A DNA stretch of 54,215 nt, taken from positions 1 to 54,215 of the forward strand of contig CAIKMS010000025.1 in the NCBI GenBank assembly GCA_903828595.1. The letters run 5' to 3'. Position 1 is the stretch's first letter, and every line of letters begins with the position of its first letter. Below, piece by piece: positions 1 through 7,898 of the stretch. Under the pieces are notes generated by a model, which saw only the letters and a program-made list of their open reading frames with translations, made no database searches and had not been told where the DNA came from. The DNA is from an uncultured Pseudomonadota bacterium (GTDB lineage: Bacteria; Pseudomonadota; Gammaproteobacteria; Steroidobacterales; Steroidobacteraceae). The translations under genes were made by a program, and so were the position numbers.

Positions 1-187
1 CGGCTTTACCATCATAAAAAACACTCACATCCCTTGCTGACACGATAGGGTCATCAACAGTGACCGAACCAACGGTCTTAAGAGAGGTGGAGACACTAAA
101 CGGATCAGATGACCGCTCTGAGCTAGATTGCATTTGTGCTTCCTGAGACGGCGCATGCGCGTTTGCCAGTTCAGCCTTTCTTTCCAT
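1..187 (-). CDS. pstB: Phosphate ABC transporter ATP-binding protein PstB (partial, N-terminus only)
   Basis: Only about 62 codons are present; the gene runs off the left edge. The minus-strand ATG lies at 187-185, 15 bases after the pstA stop. The first ~45 residues form a polar, low-complexity extension (MERKAELANAHAPSQE...). Then the sequence reads VSARDVSVFYDGKA, which matches the first strand of PstB-type ABC ATPases. The Walker motifs would lie outside the window, so the call rests on this short match and on the pstC-pstA-pstB order. In the family, PstB hydrolyses ATP in the cytoplasm to drive inorganic phosphate import through PstA/PstC. Confidence 0.8.
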   Translation of the reverse strand, partial: MERKAELANAHAPSQEAQMQSSSERSSDPFSVSTSLKTVGSVTVDDPIVSARDVSVFYDGKA

Positions 188-202
188 AGCTCGCACCTTT
201 AA

Positions 203-1504
203 TCAGCGCTTATCAAAGATGCGTCGGACAGCAAACGCGACGCCATTGATGAATAGTAGGACGGTTAACAGCACTAGAATAGCCGCTGAGGTACGCTCAA
301 CGAAGGCGGCCTCAGAACTACGAGCCCACAAATAAACCTGCACCGGTAACACGGTGGCCGGATCGGTTACTCGTTGGGGGATATCCGCAACAAAAGCAAC
401 CATGCCCACCAACAGTAACGGAGCACTTTCACCCATCGCCCGTGAGAGCGCCAAGATTGCACTGGTAATTATTGTTGGCAGCGAGAGCGGCAATACATGG
501 TGAAACACCACCTGAACACGCGACGCTCCCATCCCATACGCCGCCTCACGTATGGACAGCGGTACACTTTTCAAGGCAGCGCGACTAGCGATGATGATCA
601 TCGGCAGGGTTATTAACGAGAGCACTAAGCCTCCAACCAAGGGAACCGACCGAGGCAAGCCAAAGAATTTTATAAAAACCACGAGCCCTAGAAGCCCGAA
701 TACGATAGAAGGGACAGCCGCTAGGTTGTTGATGTTCACCTCTAGAAAACCAGTCCATCGACCAGGCGGTGCGAACTCCTCCAGATATATCGCGGCCGCG
801 ACACCTATCGGAAATGATAGCGATGCGACAATCAGCAGCGTTAAAAAACTCCCAACAATGGCAGCCCCGATACCAGCCTGTTCTGGCTCGCGCGAGTCTC
901 CGGAGGTAAAAAAACCCGAATTGAAGCGTAACTGTATGTCGCCTCGAGCTTTCCACTGGTCAATCCAGCCTAACTGGTCGTCACTCAATCCACGCACTTC
1001 GGGTGGATCCTTTGCCGATATATGGCCTTTTACGTATTGATCCACGCGGTCTAAAGCTAACACCCAAATGACTTGATCGGATTCGGCGGCGTGGGCATTT
1101 TTCTCGAACCTATGCTCAAGCGTTCTAGAGGCTGATTCGCTGACCAACGCGTAAAGCTGATGCAGCGCTGGGCGCCCCTGCACTGTAGGCTGTAAGTCGC
1201 GCATCGCTGCCTTGACCAAAGCACCGTAATCTTGGTCCTCTAATTTTACCGAAGAGCCGGCAGCGCGATTATGGGTGGGGTCGGAGGTCGACTTAATGGT
1301 CAACCTCAGGTAAGTCTGTTGAAAGGCCGGGTAGCCACGACTCGCAACCGCAGAAATTAAGCAAACTACAAACAACAGTCCAATAAAAACACTCAACCGA
1401 CCGCAAAACCGAAACCACCATTCTGTCCGGTAGCGCCGCGCCAGAGAGCCCGCAATACGCTCTTGTTTAGTCCTATCGGTCTTAATAGGGGATCTATTCG
1501 CCAT
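203..1504 (-). CDS. pstA: Phosphate ABC transporter permease PstA (long form)
   Basis: This 433-residue inner-membrane permease forms the phosphate channel together with PstC. The N-terminus is cytoplasmic and basic. One membrane segment lies near residues 30-52, followed by a long extracytoplasmic insertion to about residue 205, then the permease core. The core carries the EAA loop around residues 316-350 (SIREAAYGMGAS, then LSRAMGESAPLL), typical of binding-protein-dependent permeases. The family usually measures about 290 residues; the extra length is the periplasmic insertion, known from the long PstA forms of some gammaproteobacteria. It lies 30 bases after pstC and 15 before pstB, so the three are probably one operon. 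No pstS is visible. Confidence 0.93.
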   Translation of the reverse strand: MANRSPIKTDRTKQERIAGSLARRYRTEWWFRFCGRLSVFIGLLFVVCLISAVASRGYPAFQQTYLRLTIKSTSDPTHNRAAGSSVKLEDQDYGALVKAAMRDLQPTVQGRPALHQLYALVSESASRTLEHRFEKNAHAAESDQVIWVLALDRVDQYVKGHISAKDPPEVRGLSDDQLGWIDQWKARGDIQLRFNSGFFTSGDSREPEQAGIGAAIVGSFLTLLIVASLSFPIGVAAAIYLEEFAPPGRWTGFLEVNINNLAAVPSIVFGLLGLVVFIKFFGLPRSVPLVGGLVLSLITLPMIIIASRAALKSVPLSIREAAYGMGASRVQVVFHHVLPLSLPTIITSAILALSRAMGESAPLLLVGMVAFVADIPQRVTDPATVLPVQVYLWARSSEAAFVERTSAAILVLLTVLLFINGVAFAVRRIFDKR

Positions 1505-1534
1505 CAGAGCGAAACCCCAGCGGATACAAATCGA

Positions 1535-2911
1535 CTACTCATATTGCTCCCGGTAACGCCGAACGACCTGTAGAGCAACAACATTCAATAGCAAGGTGAT
1601 TACAAATAAGCTCAAGCCTAAGGCAAAAGCTGCCAAAGTCACTGGCGATTCCAGTTCTTGGTCGCCAGCCAAAAGCGTAACAATTTGTACGGTCACCGTT
1701 GTGACAGCATGCAAAGGATTTATAGTCAGGTTCGCAGACAGACCAGCTGCCATAACCACGATCATGGTCTCGCCAATAGCTCTAGACACACCCAGCAGGA
1801 TGCCACCGACAATCCCCGGCATCGCCGCCGGAAACACCACTCGACGGATTGTTTCCGACTGGGTTGCACCTAAAGCCACGGACCCATCCCGAAGCGATTG
1901 AGGCACTGCACGAAGCATGTCATCTGCTAAAGAGGAGACGTAAGGGATGATCATCACCCCCATGACTAACCCTGCCGACAACGCACTCTCGGTCGAAATA
2001 GCCAGCCCGGCCGACTGGCCTAAATCACGCAATAACGGCCCTAAAGTGAGGACGGCAAAAAATCCATACACCACGGTCGGAATACCGGCCAGAGTTTCTA
2101 AGACAGGCTTAGAAACAGAGCGAAAGCCCGAACTGGCGTACTCAGCCAAATAGATAGCCGAAAAAAGCCCGACCGGTACTGCAACCATCATGGCTATCAA
2201 CGCTACTAGAAGTGTACCTACGAAAAGAGGAACAGCTCCAAAAAAACTCTCTGAACCCGACGCTGCACTGGATACCTGAGGATTCCAGTGCAGCCCAAAC
2301 AGAAATTCAGCCAAGGGTATTCGTTCGAAAAATCGCAAAGCCTCAAACAATACGGATAAAACAATGCCTATCGTCGTTGCAATCGCAACACAGGCGCACA
2401 TCAATAATACAGCCGTGATGGCATACTCCACGGCATTTCGGGCCTGCAATTGTGGCTTTATCCTGCGCCACACGATCACGCCGCCTAGCAAGGCCACTAC
2501 AATGCAGGCTACGCTAACCGCGGTATTCGCCTGGCGTTGTAAGACTTGGTACCTGCTAACCGCGGCCATGATTTCACCCCGATTTCTCGTAGCGTCACCT
2601 GCCACGGCATTTTCAATCTCGGTTCCTAGCAAATCGCGATCCGCGGACGTTAGTCCGTGAACGTGCCCGGGTATCTCGCGCAGAACGGCGTCTGTGAGGA
2701 TTCGATCACCTAGCAATTGCCACCCGGCTATCACCAGTAAAGCCGGTATCGCGCACCAAAGCGCTGTCAAAATTCCGTAATAGGCGGGTAGCGAGTGCAA
2801 CCGGCGGACCAAGCGACTGCCGCCCACAACGCGGATCGCACGAGCTCGGCCCAGACGGTATCCGACTAGAGCGAGCAAAATAATGACCAGAACCAGATCG
2901 GATGTCTGCAC
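1535..2911 (-). CDS. pstC: Phosphate ABC transporter permease PstC (long form)
   Basis: This 458-residue membrane permease partners PstA. A first membrane segment is followed by a second near residue 50, then a periplasmic region with LTSADRDLLGTE. The core of about five segments carries the EAA signature near residues 345-385 (RDGSVALGATQSE, then GVSRAIGETM). The start is GTG at 2911, preceded by AAGGTG nine bases upstream. E. coli PstC is about 320 residues, so this is the extended version and matches the extended PstA. First gene of the minus-strand pst operon in the window. The operon begins directly with pstC; the phosphate-binding protein PstS must be encoded elsewhere. Confidence 0.93.
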   Translation of the reverse strand: MQTSDLVLVIILLALVGYRLGRARAIRVVGGSRLVRRLHSLPAYYGILTALWCAIPALLVIAGWQLLGDRILTDAVLREIPGHVHGLTSADRDLLGTEIENAVAGDATRNRGEIMAAVSRYQVLQRQANTAVSVACIVVALLGGVIVWRRIKPQLQARNAVEYAITAVLLMCACVAIATTIGIVLSVLFEALRFFERIPLAEFLFGLHWNPQVSSAASGSESFFGAVPLFVGTLLVALIAMMVAVPVGLFSAIYLAEYASSGFRSVSKPVLETLAGIPTVVYGFFAVLTLGPLLRDLGQSAGLAISTESALSAGLVMGVMIIPYVSSLADDMLRAVPQSLRDGSVALGATQSETIRRVVFPAAMPGIVGGILLGVSRAIGETMIVVMAAGLSANLTINPLHAVTTVTVQIVTLLAGDQELESPVTLAAFALGLSLFVITLLLNVVALQVVRRYREQYE

Positions 2912-3229
2912 GTGCCACTACACCTTTTTAACCGGAACAGACTTAACGCAATAAGCTCGCAGCGACGCTCCTGCAGCTGAAGCTCGCTGGCCTAGAGGCG
3001 CCTCTCTAAGTATTACAGCGAAAGTGACGCAAATCTCGGTAGGATTAGCGTCGCGGCAAAGTATTTCTAATTTGTTACAATTTTACAAATCCTTAGTCCG
3101 GCAGGCGCCATGCCAAGCTCGCGTTAAGGCAATTAGGCGCCTTGCTGCGCTGGCCTGACTCAAGTGCAAATATGGCCACGCAAGAATTCGACGCAAGTGC
3201 CCATGCCTTGCCAGACCGGGAGTTGAACG
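2912..3229. promoter_or_regulatory. Divergent intergenic region between pstC and dapE
   Basis: This 318-base gap separates the minus-strand pst operon from plus-strand dapE and should hold both promoters. Visible elements are a perfect 12-base palindrome AGAGGCGCCTCT at 2994-3005 and an AT-rich stretch around 3061-3090 with two TTACAA-type heptamers eight bases apart. I looked for a Pho box (11-base repeats of CTGTCAT type) and found none that fits. No small gene with a convincing ribosome binding site was seen. Confidence 0.4.
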
Positions 3230-4363
3230 ATGACCGACGTGCTATCGCTGTCTAAAGATCTGATCTCACGCCCATCCATCAGTCCGGAGGATGCTGGTTG
3301 CCAAGAAATACTCAAAACTCGGCTCAGTGCCTCGGGATTCACGATCGAATCGCTTCCGTTCGGCAAAGTCGAGAATTTTTGGGCCTCACATGGACAGGGT
3401 AGCCCTACAGTGTGCTTTGTAGGGCACACCGACGTCGTTCCCCCGGGTCCTCGCGAGGATTGGCAGACCGACCCATTCGTACCGACCGTTAAGGATGGGC
3501 TTTTGTATGGACGGGGATCGGCTGATATGAAAACGGGACTCGCCGCCATGACCACCGCCTGCGAGGAGTTTATCGCGCGACACCCGCAGCACCAAGGCCG
3601 CCTGTGCCTGCTGATAACCAGCGATGAGGAAGGCCCGGCTATAGACGGCACGCGACGGGTGGCGGAGCTGTTAGCGAAACGAAAGGAAATTATCGACTAC
3701 TGCATCGTCGGCGAGCCATCCAGTGAAAATACCTTCGGTGATGTGGTCAAAGTCGGCCGCAGGGGCTCACTATCCGGGCGACTCACTGTGCACGGTGTCC
3801 AAGGACACGTTGCCTACCCCCAAAGCGCGCTGAACCCGGTGCATGCCTTCGCGCCGGCTCTAACTGAACTATCCAGCCGCACCTGGGATGAGGGCTATGA
3901 ACATTTTCAACCGACCAGTTTTCAGGTCTCTAATTTGAGTGCGGGAACCGGTGCCCCGAACGTGATTCCTGGAGAACTCAAGGTCCGCTTCAACATCCGA
4001 TTCTGCCCGGCCCAAACTGTCGAAGCGCTACAAGAGACGGTCCATCAAATTCTTGACAGACACGGTATTAACTATGAATTGGAATGGTTTGTCAGTGGCC
4101 TTCCCTTTTACACACCACCGGGACTACTGTCCGCAGCCGCCATTGCAGCGCTTAAGAGCGTGACTGGAAATACACCACGTCTGTCGACCGGTGGCGGCAC
4201 ATCCGATGGCCGCTTCATCGCACCTATGGGGGCGCAGGTTATTGAGATTGGTGTCGTCAACGCAACTATACATAAAGTCGATGAACACGTACGCATTGAC
4301 GACTTACAGCCGCTACACAATACCTATGTTGCGATGCTTCAAACCCTACTCGTAACTACCTAA
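3230..4363 (+). CDS. dapE: Succinyl-diaminopimelate desuccinylase DapE
   Basis: A 377-residue M20-family zinc hydrolase that removes succinate from N-succinyl-LL-2,6-diaminopimelate in the cytoplasm, for lysine and peptidoglycan synthesis. All family landmarks are present: H66 and D68 in VGHTDVVPP, bridging D99 in GRGSADMKTG, E133/E134 in TSDEEGPAIDG, E162 in VGEPSS and H348 in NATIHKVDEHV. The length equals the family norm (about 375). ATG at 3230 begins MTDVLSLSKDLISRPS, the standard DapE N-terminus. The gene stands alone: the pst operon is divergent on its left and the next gene begins 161 bases downstream. Confidence 0.97.
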   Translation: MTDVLSLSKDLISRPSISPEDAGCQEILKTRLSASGFTIESLPFGKVENFWASHGQGSPTVCFVGHTDVVPPGPREDWQTDPFVPTVKDGLLYGRGSADMKTGLAAMTTACEEFIARHPQHQGRLCLLITSDEEGPAIDGTRRVAELLAKRKEIIDYCIVGEPSSENTFGDVVKVGRRGSLSGRLTVHGVQGHVAYPQSALNPVHAFAPALTELSSRTWDEGYEHFQPTSFQVSNLSAGTGAPNVIPGELKVRFNIRFCPAQTVEALQETVHQILDRHGINYELEWFVSGLPFYTPPGLLSAAAIAALKSVTGNTPRLSTGGGTSDGRFIAPMGAQVIEIGVVNATIHKVDEHVRIDDLQPLHNTYVAMLQTLLVTT

Positions 4364-4524
4364 AGATAAAACTTAAAAAAAAATATAGCCGTAACCGGAC
4401 TGTCTCAAATTTTCGGCAAGATCAAAAAGTGAGACGAGAAAAATACTTAGAATGGGCTAAGATTTTTAACTCGCTTCAGGCTAACACCACTTTTTGAAAC
4501 TGTGCTTAAGTTGGGGACGCGACG

Positions 4525-4833
4525 TTGAAAGACTTCTTGAGTGCCCGAGCTAAAACGGCTCTCTCCCGCCACCAGCGAGAGGTCGTAACCCACATACGCG
4601 AGCTGCAAGCTTCAGACCGTGTGTTATCGGGTGCATTGTCAGCCTGTGACGCCGCAACGCAGCGCGAAAGCATGGAAAACCATTTAGAAGCGGCTCAGGA
4701 GTTACGAGTAGCTCTACAACGACTCGAAGCATTCGTCCTACAAAAACTGGTGGGCCCGAGCGCAACAAAAGAATCCACCCACTGGGCTATTGCGCCTGGT
4801 AGTTCGTCGATGGATCATGACTCTGACGAGTAA
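4525..4833 (+). CDS. Small helical orphan protein, function unknown
   Basis: This is a 102-residue predicted cytoplasmic protein that I do not recognise. The start is TTG at 4525 and is supported by a strong GGGGA ribosome binding site seven bases upstream (4513-4517); no in-frame ATG occurs before residue 50. The sequence is rich in Ala, Arg, Glu and Gln and looks almost wholly alpha-helical up to about residue 78, with a polar, acidic tail ending DHDSDE. No signal peptide, membrane segment or cysteine cluster is present. The gap before it is AT-rich and contains GTCTCAAA at 4402-4409, a motif that recurs in other intergenic regions here. It is probably a real gene, given the ribosome binding site and clean frame. 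Confidence 0.6.
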   Translation: MKDFLSARAKTALSRHQREVVTHIRELQASDRVLSGALSACDAATQRESMENHLEAAQELRVALQRLEAFVLQKLVGPSATKESTHWAIAPGSSSMDHDSDE

Positions 4834-4835
4834 CA

Positions 4836-4852
4836 GGCAAAGAAGCTTTGCC
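4836..4852 (+). terminator. Short hairpin after the orphan gene
   Basis: GGCAAAG and CTTTGCC form a perfect 7-base stem with an AAG loop directly after the stop codon at 4833. No U-tract follows on either strand, so this is a possible transcript-end hairpin between convergent genes rather than a classical terminator. Confidence 0.35.
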
Positions 4853-4893
4853 GGTTGATGAAAACCCTAACCATAATCAATAGCAATACTTAC

Positions 4894-5424
4894 TCAAAAC
4901 CGACGAGTTCGGTAGGCCTTGCGCCAATTATTGTAGACACCATAGACACCCAAACTCAGGAATAGCCCGAGCGTCCAGACCGGCATCGCTAGACCTAAGA
5001 ATTGCCAATCGATCTTCTGGCATTCAGCACCACCACGGAAAACCCGAAGTAGCACTTCACTGGGTGGCAGCATCTGAAACATAAATTCCAAACTGGCACC
5101 GCAGGCGCCAACTGATCCTGCCGGTTGTGCTTGAATCCACACGTGTCGACCCGCTATGAGGCAGCCACATAAAGACAGAAGCCCAAGCGCAAACGCGTAT
5201 CCACGACTCCCACCCCTTCGTGGATCATGCGCACAGGCTACAAAGAAAACCACGCCCAACGAAATCATCACTACACGCTGGAATATGCACAGATGGCAGG
5301 GCTCCAAACCCTGAACTTCCTGGACGTATAGCGCATACGCCATGGCCAACACGCACGCTGTGAGACCAAGCCCGTTTCCTAACCGGCGACTCGGCTCAAG
5401 ACCATTATTTGGCACGAAAGTCAT
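4894..5424 (-). CDS. dsbB: Disulfide bond formation protein DsbB
   Basis: This 176-residue inner-membrane quinone reductase reoxidises DsbA. It has four predicted membrane segments. The first periplasmic loop carries the CxxC pair C43/C46 (EPCHLCIFQR) and the second loop carries C108 and C135 (GACGAS and AECQK), the two redox pairs expected of DsbB. The length is the family norm. The ATG at 5424 directly abuts the phoU stop (TAAATG), so it is probably translated from the same transcript. A DsbA-like protein is encoded at 42682-43767, though it may have another partner. Confidence 0.95.
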   Translation of the reverse strand: MTFVPNNGLEPSRRLGNGLGLTACVLAMAYALYVQEVQGLEPCHLCIFQRVVMISLGVVFFVACAHDPRRGGSRGYAFALGLLSLCGCLIAGRHVWIQAQPAGSVGACGASLEFMFQMLPPSEVLLRVFRGGAECQKIDWQFLGLAMPVWTLGLFLSLGVYGVYNNWRKAYRTRRF

Positions 5425-6150
5425 TTAGCGTCTTCCCGTCAACTTTAATTCACGCTCTACGTCATCGAGCTCGGTATGTCGGATATCCTTTCCATGCACC
5501 ATATAAACCACATACTCGCTAACGTTCTTCGCGTGGTCGCCAATTCGCTCAAGCGCACGGGCCATCCACAACACATCCAGAGACCTACGCATTGTGCGAG
5601 GGTCTTCCATCATGAACGTGATGCATTGTCGCTGAATGGCTTCATATTCCTCATCGATAAATCGATCTTCGCGACAAAGTCTCAAAGCAGAATCCGCGTC
5701 CATTCGCGCAAACGCATCCAGCGCTTCATGCAATAAACGCTGAGCCAGGCGCCCTAGGTGCTTAATCTCGCGATACCGGTCGCCAGGCCGTTCAACCATT
5801 GCCAACCGAGTTGCAATAACTGCAACCTTCTCCGCCTCATCCCCGATACGCTCAAGATCCGTGATGGTTTTAATTACAGCGACAATGAGCCGAAGGTCCG
5901 AAGCCGCCGGAGAGCGAGTAGCCAATAAGCGACTGCACTCTTCATCAATACTTACTTCCATCTCATTGACCTTATGATCGTCATGAGACACTTTAAGACC
6001 TAACTCGCTGTCACCTTCTATGAGCGAAGCCACCGCCGACTGCAACTGCAGTTCAACGAATCCGCCCATATTCAATACGCGCCCGCGCAACGCCTCTAAA
6101 TCACCATCGAATCGTCGGGAAATATGATGACCTAATGCAGAGCCTTCCAT
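5425..6150 (-). CDS. phoU: Phosphate signalling complex protein PhoU
   Basis: A 241-residue all-helical protein with two repeated three-helix PhoU domains (about residues 20-110 and 125-220). Each has the metal-binding pattern seen in PhoU: TDLERIGDEAEKVA near residue 115 and RALERIGDHAKNVSEY near 205. In the family PhoU links the Pst transporter to the PhoR kinase and dampens phosphate uptake. ATG at 6150 has GGGGA just upstream. In many bacteria phoU follows pstB. Here it lies about 2.5 kb away on the other side of dapE, next to dsbB and downstream of the exosortase gene. Confidence 0.95.
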   Translation of the reverse strand: MEGSALGHHISRRFDGDLEALRGRVLNMGGFVELQLQSAVASLIEGDSELGLKVSHDDHKVNEMEVSIDEECSRLLATRSPAASDLRLIVAVIKTITDLERIGDEAEKVAVIATRLAMVERPGDRYREIKHLGRLAQRLLHEALDAFARMDADSALRLCREDRFIDEEYEAIQRQCITFMMEDPRTMRRSLDVLWMARALERIGDHAKNVSEYVVYMVHGKDIRHTELDDVERELKLTGRR

Positions 6151-6232
6151 TCCATCCCCTTAAAATCTCTCTCGACGAATATTTGAGACGTCAAGTCGGT
6201 ACCGTTACCCTAAGACCAGAGCGTTCTTCAGC

Positions 6233-7843
6233 CTAATTCGGGACATATTGGTCTAAGGTCGGTAAGATTTTCGCAGCAAACTCTTGCAAATCATGATCTG
6301 CCTGATCGACACTCATTCCATTCCCTATCGGCGCGACCAAGCGAACTAAGGCGCCGTCCGTACGATGTCGGACCAGGCCGTCCCACAGCAGATACCATTT
6401 GACTGAAAATTCGCTGGTGATAACACGACCGCGCTGCTGAAACCAATAGTAAACCAGCTGCTTGTCGCGCCCAAGTTCAATAATAGCCCGATTCACCGTC
6501 AGGGGCGTCTCACCGACCCGCAAACCAGGCAGCGCGCGCTGGCCAAAGTCAGACATGATCCACCCACCACCCGGCAGACAAGAACGTGGCGAGTGTACCG
6601 ATTGCCCTGTGCGCTGGGAATTGTAGTAAGCAATATACAAACTTACAGTTTGACCTGAGCTACCCGTAAAGTCCGACAGAAGATAGTCGTCCAACTGAAG
6701 TACATCCTGATACTCAGCCTCCAGGCCATGGCGGTGGCCCGACCATGGCCCAAGCCTATCTGGGAACGCGGCAAACTCCGTGCGCGCGGGAACCGTATCA
6801 ACGGGTGCCGGAGCAAATTGATGGAGCATAGCCAGTGCAGCAACTACCACAGCCGCACCGACCATTGAATTCGAAATGGGGGTAATACGCGTCACCGTGC
6901 CGGCCGGACGTACAGCAGGCTCTGGAATACCAAAGGCCTCTTTCCAAGCGACGGTATTCCCGTTCAGCCGATGTAATCGAACCAACAGCCAGAACATCAA
7001 TGCACCGGTGAGCATGAACATTGCCCAACCTTGGAAATCGTGTATCGCCCCTTCGGCCCACGCCGGGCCGAAATGATCAACCAGAAGACCGATAGAGCCG
7101 ATTCTCAGACTATTAGTTATTAAAGTCAGAGGCAGACTAGACAGAGCGATGACTACTCTCTTCCAGAAAGCTCCCTGATATAAATACCCCATTAAGGCGC
7201 CTAATGTGAGCAGGGGAAAAAGATAACGTAAGCCGCTGCAAGCTTCGGCGACCTCAAGCTTGTACACCCCCAAGTCGATGACATTTCCCTGCAGTAGAAC
7301 CGTGGTGCCAAACGCACGGATCACCAGCACACCAATGTTTGAAGACCACGACTGCAACGTGGACGACAGGTTATTCAGAAAGAATACCGGCAGCGGGATT
7401 GCCAGCAGCAACAAGAAAATGGGGGCAATGACCAACCCAAATCCCTTTCGTCCAAGAAATGCAACTGAAACGCCAAGAAGTAGAAACCAGTACCCGACAT
7501 TGTCCACGATATGCAAGGTTGCGAGGCGCCCAATCCAATACACAAAAGCTGCAAAAATGATGATGGCAACGCCCACCCAACTACCCACCAGAGGTAGTTC
7601 TTCTAGCAGGTCGCGGCGGTTCCAAATCAGGAACGCACTGATTACCGGAATTAGGATACCGTGGCTATATTCCGCTGAGGTTAGCCACCAGCGCCACAAC
7701 CATTCCAGGGCGTCGGTGAAAGGCCACGCGGACACCAGCAGCACTATCGCAAGCAACAAAAATGAACTTAGCGACGGCCGGTGAAGAACCAGAGGCTTAA
7801 AGGTATTGGGTTGCCCATCCGCCGGTGTATTGCTGTTCGCCAC
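6233..7843 (-). CDS. xrtD: Exosortase with fused EpsI domain (XrtD type, VPLPA-CTERM specific)
   Basis: This inner-membrane transpeptidase-like protease cleaves C-terminal sorting signals. I chose GTG at 7843 (536 residues): AGGGA lies seven bases upstream, while the longer frame to 7945 would overlap the upstream gene and adds an unlikely N-terminus. About eight to nine membrane segments hold the exosortase triad: C202 in EACSGLRY, R247 in TNSLRIGSI and H268 in AIHDFQGW. From about residue 320 there is a soluble EpsI-like domain (LGPWSGH, HSPRSCLPGGGW). An exosortase fused to EpsI is, to my knowledge, the hallmark of XrtD, whose targets end in VPLPA-type signals. Two such targets, VPLPP and VPVPP, lie at 52982-54123. 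The XrtD assignment is from memory of the family; the exosortase call itself is firm. Confidence 0.88.
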   Translation of the reverse strand: MANSNTPADGQPNTFKPLVLHRPSLSSFLLLAIVLLVSAWPFTDALEWLWRWWLTSAEYSHGILIPVISAFLIWNRRDLLEELPLVGSWVGVAIIIFAAFVYWIGRLATLHIVDNVGYWFLLLGVSVAFLGRKGFGLVIAPIFLLLLAIPLPVFFLNNLSSTLQSWSSNIGVLVIRAFGTTVLLQGNVIDLGVYKLEVAEACSGLRYLFPLLTLGALMGYLYQGAFWKRVVIALSSLPLTLITNSLRIGSIGLLVDHFGPAWAEGAIHDFQGWAMFMLTGALMFWLLVRLHRLNGNTVAWKEAFGIPEPAVRPAGTVTRITPISNSMVGAAVVVAALAMLHQFAPAPVDTVPARTEFAAFPDRLGPWSGHRHGLEAEYQDVLQLDDYLLSDFTGSSGQTVSLYIAYYNSQRTGQSVHSPRSCLPGGGWIMSDFGQRALPGLRVGETPLTVNRAIIELGRDKQLVYYWFQQRGRVITSEFSVKWYLLWDGLVRHRTDGALVRLVAPIGNGMSVDQADHDLQEFAAKILPTLDQYVPN

Positions 7844-7898
7844 GTTTAATTCCCTATCATTATTTAAGCCACTGGCTCTTAAAACGGTGCTGACAAGT

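Noticed and set aside
3061..3090. Possible Pho box before pstC (TTGTAA-type repeats)
   Set aside because: The two heptamers are eight bases apart, not eleven, and differ from CTGTCAT. It does not meet the Pho box pattern.
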